NCBI GenBank assembly: GCA_964587155.1
Contig: CAZPKF010000002.1
Location: 1 to 64,000, forward strand
Origin: Hallerella sp964587155
Lineage (GTDB): Bacteria; Fibrobacterota; Fibrobacteria; Fibrobacterales; Fibrobacteraceae
Length of the DNA: 64,000 nucleotides
Direction: 5' to 3'
In this document: positions 1-8,725 of the stretch, in pieces
Layout: every line of letters begins with the position of its first letter
Numbering within the stretch: position 1 is the stretch's first letter
The notes under the pieces: generated by a model
What the model was told of the DNA's origin: nothing
Database searches by the model: none
What the model saw: only the letters and a program-made list of their open reading frames with translations
Position numbers and translations under genes: made by a program

Positions 1-701
1 ACAACGCCCCGGCCCGCGGAATGCGGAACCCTTAAAGAAAATTTTACGTGGGAATGGGTGGATTTTGCCCTGACGTTCCATTGAATGGTGGGCATGATTC
101 CTGTTGATTGTCTTTTGTGAGAAAATACCGTTTTGACGAAAAATCAAGAAATTTGATAAAGCTGTTTTTGAGGCGTTATTTACGCAAAGGCTGTTCATGA
201 CGAACATCGAAAACATTTGGCTATCAATTCACAATGTCTTTGCAAAAAAATGAGACTTGTATATTTGGCTCTATTTTAAAATGTTTTTTTTGGATGTATT
301 CCTGGTTCGGGTGTTTCTGGACTGGGCAAAAGAGAATACTCGCTAGCGTTTGCTTGAAGAGTCTTCCGCAATTTCTTAAGGTAAAAAAGGTGGGGCTGAT
401 TCTTTTGCGTTGGACGTACTCAAAACACCTGCGAAAGTTTATTTGGCATTGGCCGTGGTCGGCGAGCCTTTCTTGTGAAGAGTGGCCAGTTCTTTTTCAC
501 AATAAAGTTCAGGAAACTTTGAAAACGTGGAGTTCCGATTCCCGCAAAAATTCAATGGCGGATGGGGCGGTTCCCAAAAGTTTCAAAGATATTTGAGTGG
601 ACGGCCATCGTTTAATTGATAAAAAATGATGGATTCGGTTGACAACATAATTTCCATATCTAATTTTTTTATATTTTTGGCCCCTTAAACAAGGAATTTT
701 T
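1..701. other. Intergenic / no supported gene
   Basis: This stretch holds no coding region I can defend. Frame 1 is open from base 1 to a TGA at 82-84 and would encode a 27-residue C-terminus rich in aromatic residues, which could be the tail of a gene lying to the left, but nothing confirms it. The open frame at 234-596 has atypical composition (Trp, Phe and Lys rich) and no ribosome-binding site or recognisable domain. The right end is AT-rich and carries the candidate promoter of the symporter gene. Confidence 0.6.
639..666 (+). promoter_or_regulatory. Candidate promoter of the symporter gene
   Basis: TTGACA (639-644) is separated by 16 nt from TAATTT (661-666). The start codon lies 36 nt downstream, so this gene would have a normal 5' leader with the weak ribosome site AAGGAA. 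It is inferred from consensus similarity only. Confidence 0.45.
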
Positions 702-2132
702 GTGGAAACTATCAACCAAATTCTCAACACAGCCGACAGTCTGGTTTGGGGAATACCCCTGATTGTCATTATCCTTTTTGTAGGTCTTTTGTTGACTATC
801 CGCTTGGGATGTCTTCAAGTTTTGAATTTGCACAATGCACTGTTTTACGTGCTCCACAGCGAAAAGGAAGGCGAAGGGGAAGTCTCTAGTTTCGGTGCTC
901 TTTGCACGGCGCTTGCCGCAACGATTGGGACGGGGAACATTGTGGGTGTGGCGACGGCGATAGGAACGGGCGGCCCCGGCGCACTTTTTTGGATGGAAGT
1001 TGCCGCGTTTTTAGGAATGGCGACAAAATACGCGGAAGGCGTTTTGGCGGTCAAATACAGGGTGGTCGGAAACGATGGAAAAGTGTTGGGTGGTCCGTTT
1101 TATTATATCCAAAACGGTATTCGTGAACGTTTTGGTTGGAACATGAAGTGGTTGGCTGTCCTTTTTGCTGTATTTGGCGTGTGCGCGGGGCTGTTTGGCA
1201 TCGGTACGATTACACAAGTAAACGGAATTACGTCGGCGGTGAATATGTTGGTTCCTTCGGCGGAATTTGCAAAAGTTGGCGGGGTTTCCGTTTCCTTAAC
1301 AACAGCTATTACGGGGCTTGTCGTTACGCTTTGTGTTGCTTTTGTCATTATCGGAGGTCTCCGTCGCATCGCCAAAGTGGCGTCGATTGTGGTCCCGTTC
1401 ATGGCGATTTTTTATGTCCTCATTTGCATGTTCTTTTTGCTTTTGAATTTTTCGCATATTTCCGAGGCGATTGAAACGGTTGTCCGGGCTGCGTTCAATC
1501 CGTCTGCGGTCACAGGAGGGGCTGTCGGATCCATGTTCATCGCCATGCAAAAAGGAATCGCCCGAGGCATTTTCAGCAATGAGGCCGGTCTCGGCTCGGC
1601 TCCGATTGCCGCCGCTGCCGCCAAAACGAAAGAACCTGTGCGGCAGGGGCTTGTTTGCATGACAGGAACTTTCTTCGACACGATCATCATTTGCACCATG
1701 ACGGGACTGACCATTGTCATTTCGGGAGCTTGGGATCCGAATTTACATTTAGAAGGGGTGGGCATCACCATGGAAGCTTTTAGCCGCGGATTCAGCTTCC
1801 TTCCGGTGGGCAGTCAAATTGCCCCGTATTTCTTGGCCATTTCTTTAGCCTTTTTCGCTTTCACAACAATTTTGGGATGGGCGTATTATTCTGAAAAGTG
1901 CCTGCAATTTTTAATTGGCAAGGGCCGAACCCAAAAGCTTGTCTTCCGTTGGCTTTATGTGGCAGCGGTCTTCATCGGGCCCTATCTTACGGTGAGTGCC
2001 GTTTGGACCAGTGCCGATATTTTCAATGGCCTAATGGCGTTTCCGAACCTTGTCGCGTTGATCCTTTTGAGTGGGATTGTCGCTAGGGAAACGCGGCTCT
2101 TTTTCGGAAAATTTTCAAATCGGGAACTTTAA
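702..2132 (+). CDS. Sodium:alanine/glycine symporter (AGCS family)
   Basis: A 476-residue polytopic inner-membrane protein that would import alanine or glycine with sodium. The sequence is built of about ten hydrophobic segments. It carries the AGCS signature region around residues 75-120 (GTGNIVGVATAIGTGGPGA, then FWMEVAAFLGMATKYAEG), and the NEAGLGSAPIAAAAA stretch near residue 290 is also typical of AlsT/AgcS transporters. Length matches the family. The start is a GTG at 702 preceded by AAGGAATTTTT; there is no in-frame ATG close by that keeps the first helix complete. The gene stands alone and its stop overlaps the stop of the convergent hydrolase gene by 4 nt. Which of the two amino acids is preferred cannot be read from the sequence. 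Confidence 0.93.
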   Translation: METINQILNTADSLVWGIPLIVIILFVGLLLTIRLGCLQVLNLHNALFYVLHSEKEGEGEVSSFGALCTALAATIGTGNIVGVATAIGTGGPGALFWMEVAAFLGMATKYAEGVLAVKYRVVGNDGKVLGGPFYYIQNGIRERFGWNMKWLAVLFAVFGVCAGLFGIGTITQVNGITSAVNMLVPSAEFAKVGGVSVSLTTAITGLVVTLCVAFVIIGGLRRIAKVASIVVPFMAIFYVLICMFFLLLNFSHISEAIETVVRAAFNPSAVTGGAVGSMFIAMQKGIARGIFSNEAGLGSAPIAAAAAKTKEPVRQGLVCMTGTFFDTIIICTMTGLTIVISGAWDPNLHLEGVGITMEAFSRGFSFLPVGSQIAPYFLAISLAFFAFTTILGWAYYSEKCLQFLIGKGRTQKLVFRWLYVAAVFIGPYLTVSAVWTSADIFNGLMAFPNLVALILLSGIVARETRLFFGKFSNREL

Positions 2133-2668
2133 AATTTTTCTTGAAGCAGAGACGATTCGAATTCAGACAAATAGCGCCGGCCTTCGGGCCACTCGCCAAG
2201 TCTTGTCTTCGCATTGATATGCCCTAAATTCCCAACGTCAACAAGGCTGCTCCCCCAAGCTTTGGAAAACTCTTCGGCTCTGTCAAAAGTCACGAAAGGA
2301 TCGTTCCTGCTAGCGACAATTAGGGAGGGTATCGGCAATTTTTTCAAAGGGACCGGTGCGAAATCCCGGATGATTTCAACAGAATCCGCATCGGCGGGTG
2401 CAACGAGAAATGCTCCTTTTATATGGGGACTTTCAAACCGCAAAAGCCATTCGACGCAGGTGATGGCGCCTAAACTGTGGGCTACGAAAACGGTGTCGGT
2501 TTGCAATTTTTCCACGTAGCGGGAAAGTCGTGAAATCCAATCATCCTTTTCGGGATGAACCCAGTTCTCTTGTTCGACTCGGGCTGTATCGGGCAGGCTT
2601 TTTTCCCAAAAGCTTTGCCAATGTTCCGGCCCGGAATTGTTTAATCCGGGGACAATCAAGTGATGCAT
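2129..2668 (-). CDS. RBBP9/YdeN-type serine hydrolase
   Basis: A 179-residue small alpha/beta hydrolase without a signal peptide, so cytoplasmic. The N-terminus HHLIVPGLNNSGPEHWQ is the family hallmark. The nucleophile elbow AHSLGA places Ser65, and Asp123 (SRNDPF) and His150 (LGHIN) complete a plausible catalytic triad. Natural substrates of this family are largely unknown; some members are esterases. It is transcribed alone, divergently from the activase gene at 2739, and converges on the symporter. The ATG at 2668 has no Shine-Dalgarno site but lies 6 nt after a TATATT box, suggesting a leaderless transcript. Confidence 0.88.
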   Translation of the reverse strand: MHHLIVPGLNNSGPEHWQSFWEKSLPDTARVEQENWVHPEKDDWISRLSRYVEKLQTDTVFVAHSLGAITCVEWLLRFESPHIKGAFLVAPADADSVEIIRDFAPVPLKKLPIPSLIVASRNDPFVTFDRAEEFSKAWGSSLVDVGNLGHINAKTRLGEWPEGRRYLSEFESSLLQEKF

Positions 2669-2672
2669 ATGT

Positions 2673-2680
2673 CAAATATA
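2673..2680 (-). promoter_or_regulatory. TATATTTG -10 element, hydrolase gene
   Basis: On the minus strand TATATTTG is followed by ACAT and then the ATG. The expected transcription start about 7 nt after TATATT coincides with the A of the start codon, so the mRNA is predicted leaderless. Confidence 0.55.
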
Positions 2681-2723
2681 GTTAGGAGATATTCAAATTT
2701 CCCATTTTCAAATTGCTTTTTTC

Positions 2724-2729
2724 TAAATT
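2724..2729 (+). promoter_or_regulatory. TAAATT -10 element, activase gene
   Basis: TAAATT ends 9 nt before the ATG at 2739 in an AT-rich upstream region. No Shine-Dalgarno sequence follows, which suggests a leader of only 2-3 nt. Confidence 0.4.
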
Positions 2730-2738
2730 AAGCACACT

Positions 2739-5700
2739 ATGAGCAATCAGAATAACGATCTGTGGGTCGGTGTCGACGTCGGCTCAACCACTGTCAAAAT
2801 CGCCGTTGTTGAACCGGCGACAGAGAAACTTCTCCACTTCACTTACGAGCGTCACAATGCGATGCAGGCGCAAAAAGTGTACGAAGTCCTTTCCACAGCC
2901 CATGGTTTGTTTCCCGACAGGAACTTCCGGGTCGCATTTTGCGGTTCGGGTGGGCAACCGTTTGCCGATGCCACGCGGGCGTTTTTCGTACAGGAAGTTG
3001 TCGCCAACGCCTTGGCGGTCCGGCAGACTCATCCGGAAGCCCGGGTCGCTATCGAACTGGGCGGTCAAGATGCCAAAGTCGTCTTTTTTGAAAAAGACCG
3101 GGGAACGGGAAAACTGATTGCTAGCGACATGCGCATGAACGGCGTGTGCGCAGGTGGAACCGGCGCATTTATCGATCAGGTCGCCGGGCTCCTTCGCATC
3201 AAGACGGAACAATTCGAATCTTACGCTTCCCGCGGAAAAAAGGTTTATGAAATTTCTGGCCGCTGTGGTGTGTTTGCCAAAACGGACATTCAACCGCTTT
3301 TGAACGATGGCGTTTCCAAAGAAGACGTCGCCCTCTCCAGCTTCCATGCGATCGCCAAACAGACGATTGGCGGACTTGCCCAGGGCATGGAAATCAAACC
3401 GCCCGTGATATTTGAAGGCGGTCCGCTGACTTTCAATCCGACTCTGATTCGGGCGTTCAAAGAACGCTTGGGAATTTCTGACGAACAGGCCATTCTCCCG
3501 GAACATTCCGAAGTTTTGGTCGCATACGGCGCAGCTCTTTCTGTCGGCAGCATGTTTGGCGACAAGGATTGCGGGTATCGTCGCGAAGGTTCTTTGGACA
3601 TGCTCTTGCATTTCAATGAAATGCGCCTTTCCGAACGAAAAGACCAATCGGAGCCTTTTTTCAAAAACGATACAGAATACGAAGTTTTCAAAAAGGAACA
3701 TCCGCTCGCCGACAGCCATTATCCGCAGCCGCTTTCCGGTTCAGAGATCAATGCGTATTTGGGAATTGATGCCGGGTCCACAACGACGAAATTTGTCCTC
3801 ATGGATGAAAACGAAAAAGTCATAGACGGCTTTTACGCTAGTAACGAAGGGGAACCTCTCGCCGTTTTGAAAAAGGCCTTGACCGAACTTTCTGATCGGT
3901 ATGAAGAATACGGATGTAAACTTCATATTTTGGGAGTGGGAACGACAGGATATGGCGAACAGCTTTTTGCCAAGGCGGTTCACGCAGATTTCCATACGGT
4001 TGAAACCGTAGCCCATGCGACAGCGGCACAAAAACTTCGCCCCGATGTTTCTTTCATTTTGGACATTGGCGGGCAAGACATGAAGGCGATTTCCGTACAC
4101 GATGGCGTTGTGACGGGAATTATTTTGAATGAAGCGTGCTCTTCGGGATGCGGATCGTTTATCGAAACGTATGCGAAATCCCTGGGCGTTCCCATGGAAA
4201 TGATTGCAAAGCTTGCATTCAACGCCAAGAATCCGTCTCAGCTGGGTTCCCGTTGCACCGTTTTCATGAACAGTTCCATTATCACGGAACAACGCGATGG
4301 CAAGCAGCCCGAAGATATCATCGCAGGCATTTGCCGTTCCATCATCCAGAACGTTTTCACCAAGGTCATCCGAATCCGTAATTTGGAAACTCTAGGCAAA
4401 GTTGTGGTTGTTCAGGGTGGGACATTTAAAAACGATGCGGTACTCCGCGCCTTTGAACAGTTCACAGGTATCACGCCGATTCGGCCAGAACGCCCCGGGG
4501 AAATGGGTGCTATCGGAGTCGCGCTTCTCACCAAGAAATTTGTCGAAGGAAAGAAGAAAGAAAATCCGGATTATCAGTCGACATTCATTGGACTTGAGTC
4601 CGCCAAGAATTTAAGTTGGGACAATAAGCCTGGCATGATTTGCGGCTATTGCACAAACCACTGTTCCCGTACCATCGTGACCTTCAGCGATGGAGGAAGC
4701 TTTGTCACCGGCAACCGCTGCGAACGCGGCGAAGTCACGGCAGACCCCAATGATCCGGAAACCAAAAAGCTCATTGCGGAAATCAACCGGAAAATGTTGG
4801 CCGTGCCGGACATGGTCAAACGTACGAATCAGCTGTTGGTCAAGGATTATTCCCCGAAAAAACTTTTGCCGCAAACGGGAAAAACCATTGGTATTCCCCG
4901 AGTTTTGGAATTTTGGTCCAGCTTACCTTACTGGAAAGCCTTTTTCACTTCTTTGGGATACACCGTTGTCGTCAGCCGGCAAAGCGATTACAAACTATTT
5001 GAACGTGGGCTGCAAAGCGTTGCCAGTGATACGATTTGCTTCCCCGCCAAGTTGGTCCACGGACACGTTCTCGATCTGGTAGACAAAAAAGTCGATGCGA
5101 TATTTTTCCCGATGATGGTCGCCATGCCCAGCGATCACTCCAAATTCCAAAAGGCGACGGCTGTCTGTCCCGTTGTACAGGGATATCCCGATGTTTGTCG
5201 CAACACGGATGATCCGGAACACCGCTTCGGAATTCCGATGATTCAGCCAGTATTCCACTGGACAGATGCGGAACAGCGCCGCAAGCAAACGGTCAACTAT
5301 TTCCGGGATCTTTGGAAATTGGATAAAAAAGTGTTGAACAAGGCGGTCAAAGAAGGCGAAGCTGCTCAGCAGATGTTCCGCGAGACGCTTGCGGAAGAAG
5401 GCGGAAAAATTCTTGAAGAAGTCCGTCAAAAGGGTGAATTCGCTATTTGCCTAGCGGGTCGCCCTTACCATGCCGATACGCTGATCAACCACAATATCGC
5501 TCAACATTTCACGCGCATGGGAATACCCGTCCTCACCACAGAATCCCTCCCCGGTGTTTTTGATCAGGACATTGACAAACACACCCGCATGGAAGTCAAG
5601 AATACTTTCCATATGCGGATGCTCGGCGCGGCAATGCTTGCCGGCAAGGATCCTGCCCTCGAACTCGTACAAATTGTCAGTTTCGGATGTGGACACGATT

Positions 5701-7157
5701 CTGTCTTGACAGATGAAATGAACCGGATGCTGCACGAAGTTTCCATGAAGGAACTTCTCATGTTGAAACTCGACGAAGGCGATGCCCGGGGACCTGTGGG
5801 AATCCGCGTCAAAAGCTTTATCGAAACCGTTCGTGCTAGGCGCAAGGTCAAGTTTCCACCCAAAGAGGAAGGTCCGCTGTTCCCGGTCAAGTTCGAAGTC
5901 GGCGACAGGGAAAAACGTACAGTTCTTGTTCCGAACCTTTCGTATGCGTTCAGCATCTTGGCAACAGCTTATTTCCGCTCTTTGGGTTACAATGCCGTCC
6001 AATTGCCGCTTGGCGGGCCAGAAGCATTCGCTTTGGGCAAAAAATACGTGCACAACGACATTTGTTTCCCGGCTCAGGTGAATATTGGCGAAAACCTTTT
6101 GTGGTTGACGCAGCATCCCGAAGTTCCTCACGACAAAGTGGGGGTTGGCCTGTCGAAGAACTGCGAAAATTGCCGTGCAGTTCAGTACGCGACTCTCGCC
6201 CGCAAAGCTTTGGACGAATCTGGCTTTGCCGATGTTCCCATCATCACGACCGGTTCCGATACGAAGAACATGCATCCGGGATTCCAGTTGAATCTGTCGT
6301 TCCAATTGCACATGCTCTGGGGGCTGACCACAATGGATTGCATCGAGACGATTTACCGTCGAAGCCGTCCATATGAACTTCACGCTGGCGACACGCAAAA
6401 GGTCTACGACAAGTGGATGCCGAAGCTCATGGAAGAAATCGCTTATACATCAACAAAGGCGATTGCCTATCCGAAATCGGCTCTCAATATGCTTGACGAA
6501 GCGATTGATGAATTCAACCAAATCGAAGTGGATTCCAGTTACCGGAAACCGCGCGTTGCGCTCCTTGGCGAAATTCTGATGAATTATCATCCGGGGGCCA
6601 ATGGACACATCGAAGATTATTTGATGAACAACGGCATGGAGGTTTACCTCCCCGGAATGACCGATTTCTTCCGCGTCGACGAAGTTGTCCGCCGAGAAAA
6701 AATCAAACGTGGACTCATCGCGAAGCCTATTGAAAATTGGCTCATCGGTGGAATTACCGCTAAGATTTACACGCATGCGGTCAAAACGGTTCAAAAACAT
6801 TTCAAACGCTACAAGCTTTATGAACATCATGCGGATTGTTATGAACTGGTCAAACTTGTCGGCGATATCATCGATCCAACGTACAACACGGGCGAAGGCT
6901 GGTTGATTCCGGGCGAAATCCTTTACAATGCGCCCCGAGGCATCAACAGCTTCATCATCGTGCAACCGTTTGCCTGTCTCGCAAACCATATTTCTGGGCG
7001 TGGGCTCACCAAGGCGGTCAAAGCGCGGTACCCGCACATTCAAGTGCTTTCCTTGGATTACGATCCGGATACGAGCTTTGCCAACATCGAAAACCGTTTG
7101 CAGATGCTCATCATCAACGCCCGGGATTTGGAAAAGGATCATCACCAAGAAGGTTGA
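2739..7157 (+). CDS. Large acyl-CoA dehydratase activase (BadF/HgdC-like)
   Basis: A 1472-residue cytoplasmic protein of the 2-hydroxyacyl-CoA dehydratase activator family, which couples ATP hydrolysis to electron transfer onto a dehydratase or related CoA-enzyme. Two ASKHA ATPase domains are visible, roughly residues 8-270 (GVDVGSTTVKIAV) and 340-600 (GIDAGSTTTKFVL). Each has the two cysteines that bridge a 4Fe-4S cluster in HgdC: GVCAGGTGAF with GRCGVFAKTD, and EACSSGCGSF with SRCTVFMNSS. A Cys-rich segment (ICGYCTNHCSR, near 634) begins the DUF2229-like part, and the last third resembles the HgdB-type dehydratase component, with KNCENCRAVQ near 1138. No separate dehydratase subunit genes adjoin it. 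The family assignment is strong; the substrate is unknown and a non-dehydratase role is possible. Confidence 0.9.
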   Translation: MSNQNNDLWVGVDVGSTTVKIAVVEPATEKLLHFTYERHNAMQAQKVYEVLSTAHGLFPDRNFRVAFCGSGGQPFADATRAFFVQEVVANALAVRQTHPEARVAIELGGQDAKVVFFEKDRGTGKLIASDMRMNGVCAGGTGAFIDQVAGLLRIKTEQFESYASRGKKVYEISGRCGVFAKTDIQPLLNDGVSKEDVALSSFHAIAKQTIGGLAQGMEIKPPVIFEGGPLTFNPTLIRAFKERLGISDEQAILPEHSEVLVAYGAALSVGSMFGDKDCGYRREGSLDMLLHFNEMRLSERKDQSEPFFKNDTEYEVFKKEHPLADSHYPQPLSGSEINAYLGIDAGSTTTKFVLMDENEKVIDGFYASNEGEPLAVLKKALTELSDRYEEYGCKLHILGVGTTGYGEQLFAKAVHADFHTVETVAHATAAQKLRPDVSFILDIGGQDMKAISVHDGVVTGIILNEACSSGCGSFIETYAKSLGVPMEMIAKLAFNAKNPSQLGSRCTVFMNSSIITEQRDGKQPEDIIAGICRSIIQNVFTKVIRIRNLETLGKVVVVQGGTFKNDAVLRAFEQFTGITPIRPERPGEMGAIGVALLTKKFVEGKKKENPDYQSTFIGLESAKNLSWDNKPGMICGYCTNHCSRTIVTFSDGGSFVTGNRCERGEVTADPNDPETKKLIAEINRKMLAVPDMVKRTNQLLVKDYSPKKLLPQTGKTIGIPRVLEFWSSLPYWKAFFTSLGYTVVVSRQSDYKLFERGLQSVASDTICFPAKLVHGHVLDLVDKKVDAIFFPMMVAMPSDHSKFQKATAVCPVVQGYPDVCRNTDDPEHRFGIPMIQPVFHWTDAEQRRKQTVNYFRDLWKLDKKVLNKAVKEGEAAQQMFRETLAEEGGKILEEVRQKGEFAICLAGRPYHADTLINHNIAQHFTRMGIPVLTTESLPGVFDQDIDKHTRMEVKNTFHMRMLGAAMLAGKDPALELVQIVSFGCGHDSVLTDEMNRMLHEVSMKELLMLKLDEGDARGPVGIRVKSFIETVRARRKVKFPPKEEGPLFPVKFEVGDREKRTVLVPNLSYAFSILATAYFRSLGYNAVQLPLGGPEAFALGKKYVHNDICFPAQVNIGENLLWLTQHPEVPHDKVGVGLSKNCENCRAVQYATLARKALDESGFADVPIITTGSDTKNMHPGFQLNLSFQLHMLWGLTTMDCIETIYRRSRPYELHAGDTQKVYDKWMPKLMEEIAYTSTKAIAYPKSALNMLDEAIDEFNQIEVDSSYRKPRVALLGEILMNYHPGANGHIEDYLMNNGMEVYLPGMTDFFRVDEVVRREKIKRGLIAKPIENWLIGGITAKIYTHAVKTVQKHFKRYKLYEHHADCYELVKLVGDIIDPTYNTGEGWLIPGEILYNAPRGINSFIIVQPFACLANHISGRGLTKAVKARYPHIQVLSLDYDPDTSFANIENRLQMLIINARDLEKDHHQEG

Positions 7158-7194
7158 CCGGAATTTCTGGGAAACTTTTGAAAGTGAACATTTT

Positions 7195-7218
7195 CGCCGG
7201 TCGGCTTTGCCGCCGGCG
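7195..7218. terminator. GC-rich hairpin between convergent genes
   Basis: CGCCGG-T-CGGC-TTT-GCCG-CCGGCG forms a stem of ten pairs with one bulged T, placed between the activase stop and the stop of the convergent gene. It lacks a T-run, so it may slow polymerase or protect the 3' end rather than act as a classical terminator. Confidence 0.5.
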
Positions 7219-7230
7219 ATTTGTGTAAAA

Positions 7231-7686
7231 TCAGAGATTGCTGTAACAGTCGAATGCGCTTAGGGAATGATTTTCCAGGTAAGCGGATTCGGCGCTCTTT
7301 TCAAATTCAAAAAGGGACGTTTTGATTTCTTTCCGTTTTCCTTTTTCATAAACGTAAGTGAAGTCTTTGTCTTCTGAATTGGTGAAGGTGAGCGTTGCGA
7401 GTGAATCGAATGTCGATGATACGTAACGCGCCAAATCTTCGGCGTCGTTTTCCTTGAAACGTTTCAACGGCTTTCCGTCTTTGGTCCGAATCACCAACGC
7501 ACCCATATCGGCGGCCGTTTTAAAGGGGCGCATGACCAGTTCAAAGTCGATTTGCATCCGTTTGAAAGTGAAAAAATATTGCGTGTAACCGTTGATTGTG
7601 TATTTTTTCGCTTCGATTCTTTGTGAGCGGAGCTGTGATTCGAGCCGCCCAAAATTCGAAAGGTATAGCATGCCGATGACTTCCAT
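7231..7686 (-). CDS. Hypothetical protein
   Basis: A 151-residue soluble protein that I do not recognise. It has no signal peptide or membrane segment and is rich in Lys, Glu, Phe and Thr. The sequence reads as a compact alpha/beta protein, with a strand-rich first half (KKYTINGYTQYFFTF). The ATG at 7686 was chosen over the adjacent TTG because GAGG sits 8 nt upstream. It lies downstream of and in the same direction as the outer-membrane protein gene, from which it is separated by a strong terminator, so it is probably expressed from its own promoter or by read-through. It converges with the activase gene. Confidence 0.65.
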   Translation of the reverse strand: MEVIGMLYLSNFGRLESQLRSQRIEAKKYTINGYTQYFFTFKRMQIDFELVMRPFKTAADMGALVIRTKDGKPLKRFKENDAEDLARYVSSTFDSLATLTFTNSEDKDFTYVYEKGKRKEIKTSLFEFEKSAESAYLENHSLSAFDCYSNL

Positions 7687-7721
7687 CAAAACCTCGATGA
7701 TGTGGGAAATTCAAAAATAAA

Positions 7722-7743
7722 GACCGTTCCCAAAGGAACGGTC
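7722..7743 (-). terminator. Rho-independent terminator of the OMP gene
   Basis: A perfect 9-bp inverted repeat, GACCGTTCC / GGAACGGTC, with a 4-nt loop. Read on the minus strand it is followed by TTTATTTTT and lies 22 nt after the stop of the outer-membrane protein gene. Confidence 0.85.
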
Positions 7744-7764
7744 CTGTTGTCAAAAAAGAAAATA

Positions 7765-8499
7765 TTAAAGGACGAACCAAGAGAGGTAAACGCGGGTGCA
7801 GAGGCCCACATCCCAACGGCTCGCTTCGGTTGTTCCATTGTCTGCGCCAATATATTGAATGGAAAGGCCCGCGTTACCCGTGAGATAGAGGTTTTCTACG
7901 AGTTTCGCATGAGCGCCTGCCAAAATGTTGATCTGGAATTGGGAATAATCGTTGGCGTTGTCTCCCGAACCGTCGCTATCCATGGAGTAAATGAGTTCGC
8001 CGCCCACAGAAAGCGGAATGAGGTTTTGCATCAGGTAATAATCGAAAGCGGCACCGATGTTGAGCAAAGTGTGGTTGTCTTTGGCGTCCGCTTCAACTCC
8101 ACCGGTTTTGGCAGTCGTTTCGCCGTGGTGCCAAAGGCCCAAAATTGCGGAAAGTTCCATGCTTTCGTTCAAGCGGAATGAGGCGCGGATGTTGTAATTG
8201 CTGTTGAGGAGGCCTTCCAAATCGAGACCGATGCCAAAGAAGGGTGTGGAACTGCCCGTCGCCAGTTGCGGAACCGGTTGTGCGTAATCATAGGTTTGTT
8301 GCGGCTGCGGGTAAGTTTCTTGATAAGCGGGCTGCGGCTGTCCTTGATAAGGTGCTGTTTGAGGGGCTTGTTGCTGATAGGGATCTTGATAATTCTGCTG
8401 CTGCGGATACTGTTCTTGGTATGGTGCGCCGTAATCTTGCGCAAAGCTGTAAGAGCTCAAAGCTGCTGCTGCCATTACCGCGACAAACATTTTCTTCAT
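7765..8499 (-). CDS. Outer-membrane beta-barrel protein with Gln/Pro/Tyr-rich linker
   Basis: A 244-residue exported protein. Residues 1-20 are a signal peptide (MKKMFVAVMAAAALSSYSFA, cleaved before QD). Residues 21-80 form a low-complexity segment made almost only of Gln, Pro, Tyr and Ala. Residues 85-244 have the alternating pattern of a small eight-stranded barrel, with strand-like stretches such as NYNIRASFRL and NLYLTGNAGLSIQY and a terminal hydrophobic strand (RVYLSWFVL). Function is unknown; the tail resembles OmpX/OmpA-type barrels. AAGGAG lies 10 nt before the ATG. It is divergent from mraZ and followed by its own terminator, so it is a single-gene unit. Confidence 0.75.
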   Translation of the reverse strand: MKKMFVAVMAAAALSSYSFAQDYGAPYQEQYPQQQNYQDPYQQQAPQTAPYQGQPQPAYQETYPQPQQTYDYAQPVPQLATGSSTPFFGIGLDLEGLLNSNYNIRASFRLNESMELSAILGLWHHGETTAKTGGVEADAKDNHTLLNIGAAFDYYLMQNLIPLSVGGELIYSMDSDGSGDNANDYSQFQINILAGAHAKLVENLYLTGNAGLSIQYIGADNGTTEASRWDVGLCTRVYLSWFVL

Positions 8500-8661
8500 A
8501 GGGGAAAACTCCTTAAAAAGTGATTTGCATTCAATTTAAATAAAAATTGGAAAAGAGAACTTAATCGGTCAAGTTTTTATAGATGTGCAGTGCACAAAAT
8601 GATGCGGTCGGGAAAATTTCTAGGAAAAATCTGTTGGAAATCACGTCTCTGAAAATTTTTC

Positions 8662-8693
8662 TTGAAACTGGTGGGGAAAAGTGGCTATATTTG
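8662..8693 (+). promoter_or_regulatory. dcw promoter (mraZ)
   Basis: TTGAAA (8662-8667), an 18-nt spacer, then TATATTTG (8686-8693). Transcription would begin near 8699, leaving about 27 nt before the mraZ ATG. GTGG-like words recur with a 10-bp period through this promoter (8671, 8681, 8691 as TTGG, and 8702), which fits MraZ autoregulation. Confidence 0.6.
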
Positions 8694-8725
8694 GTAATGT
8701 TGTGGATTAAAGTGGTGAACTTTTA

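Noticed and set aside
1..84. Open frame from the window edge to TGA, 27 residues
   Set aside because: Too short and without recognisable homology to call a partial gene, although it could be the end of one.
234..596. 120-residue open frame
   Set aside because: No ribosome site, odd composition and no domain; overlaps another unsupported frame on the other strand.
2784..6398. Long antisense open frames of more than 300 residues inside the activase gene
   Set aside because: They are shadows of a strongly coding region with clear motifs on the plus strand.
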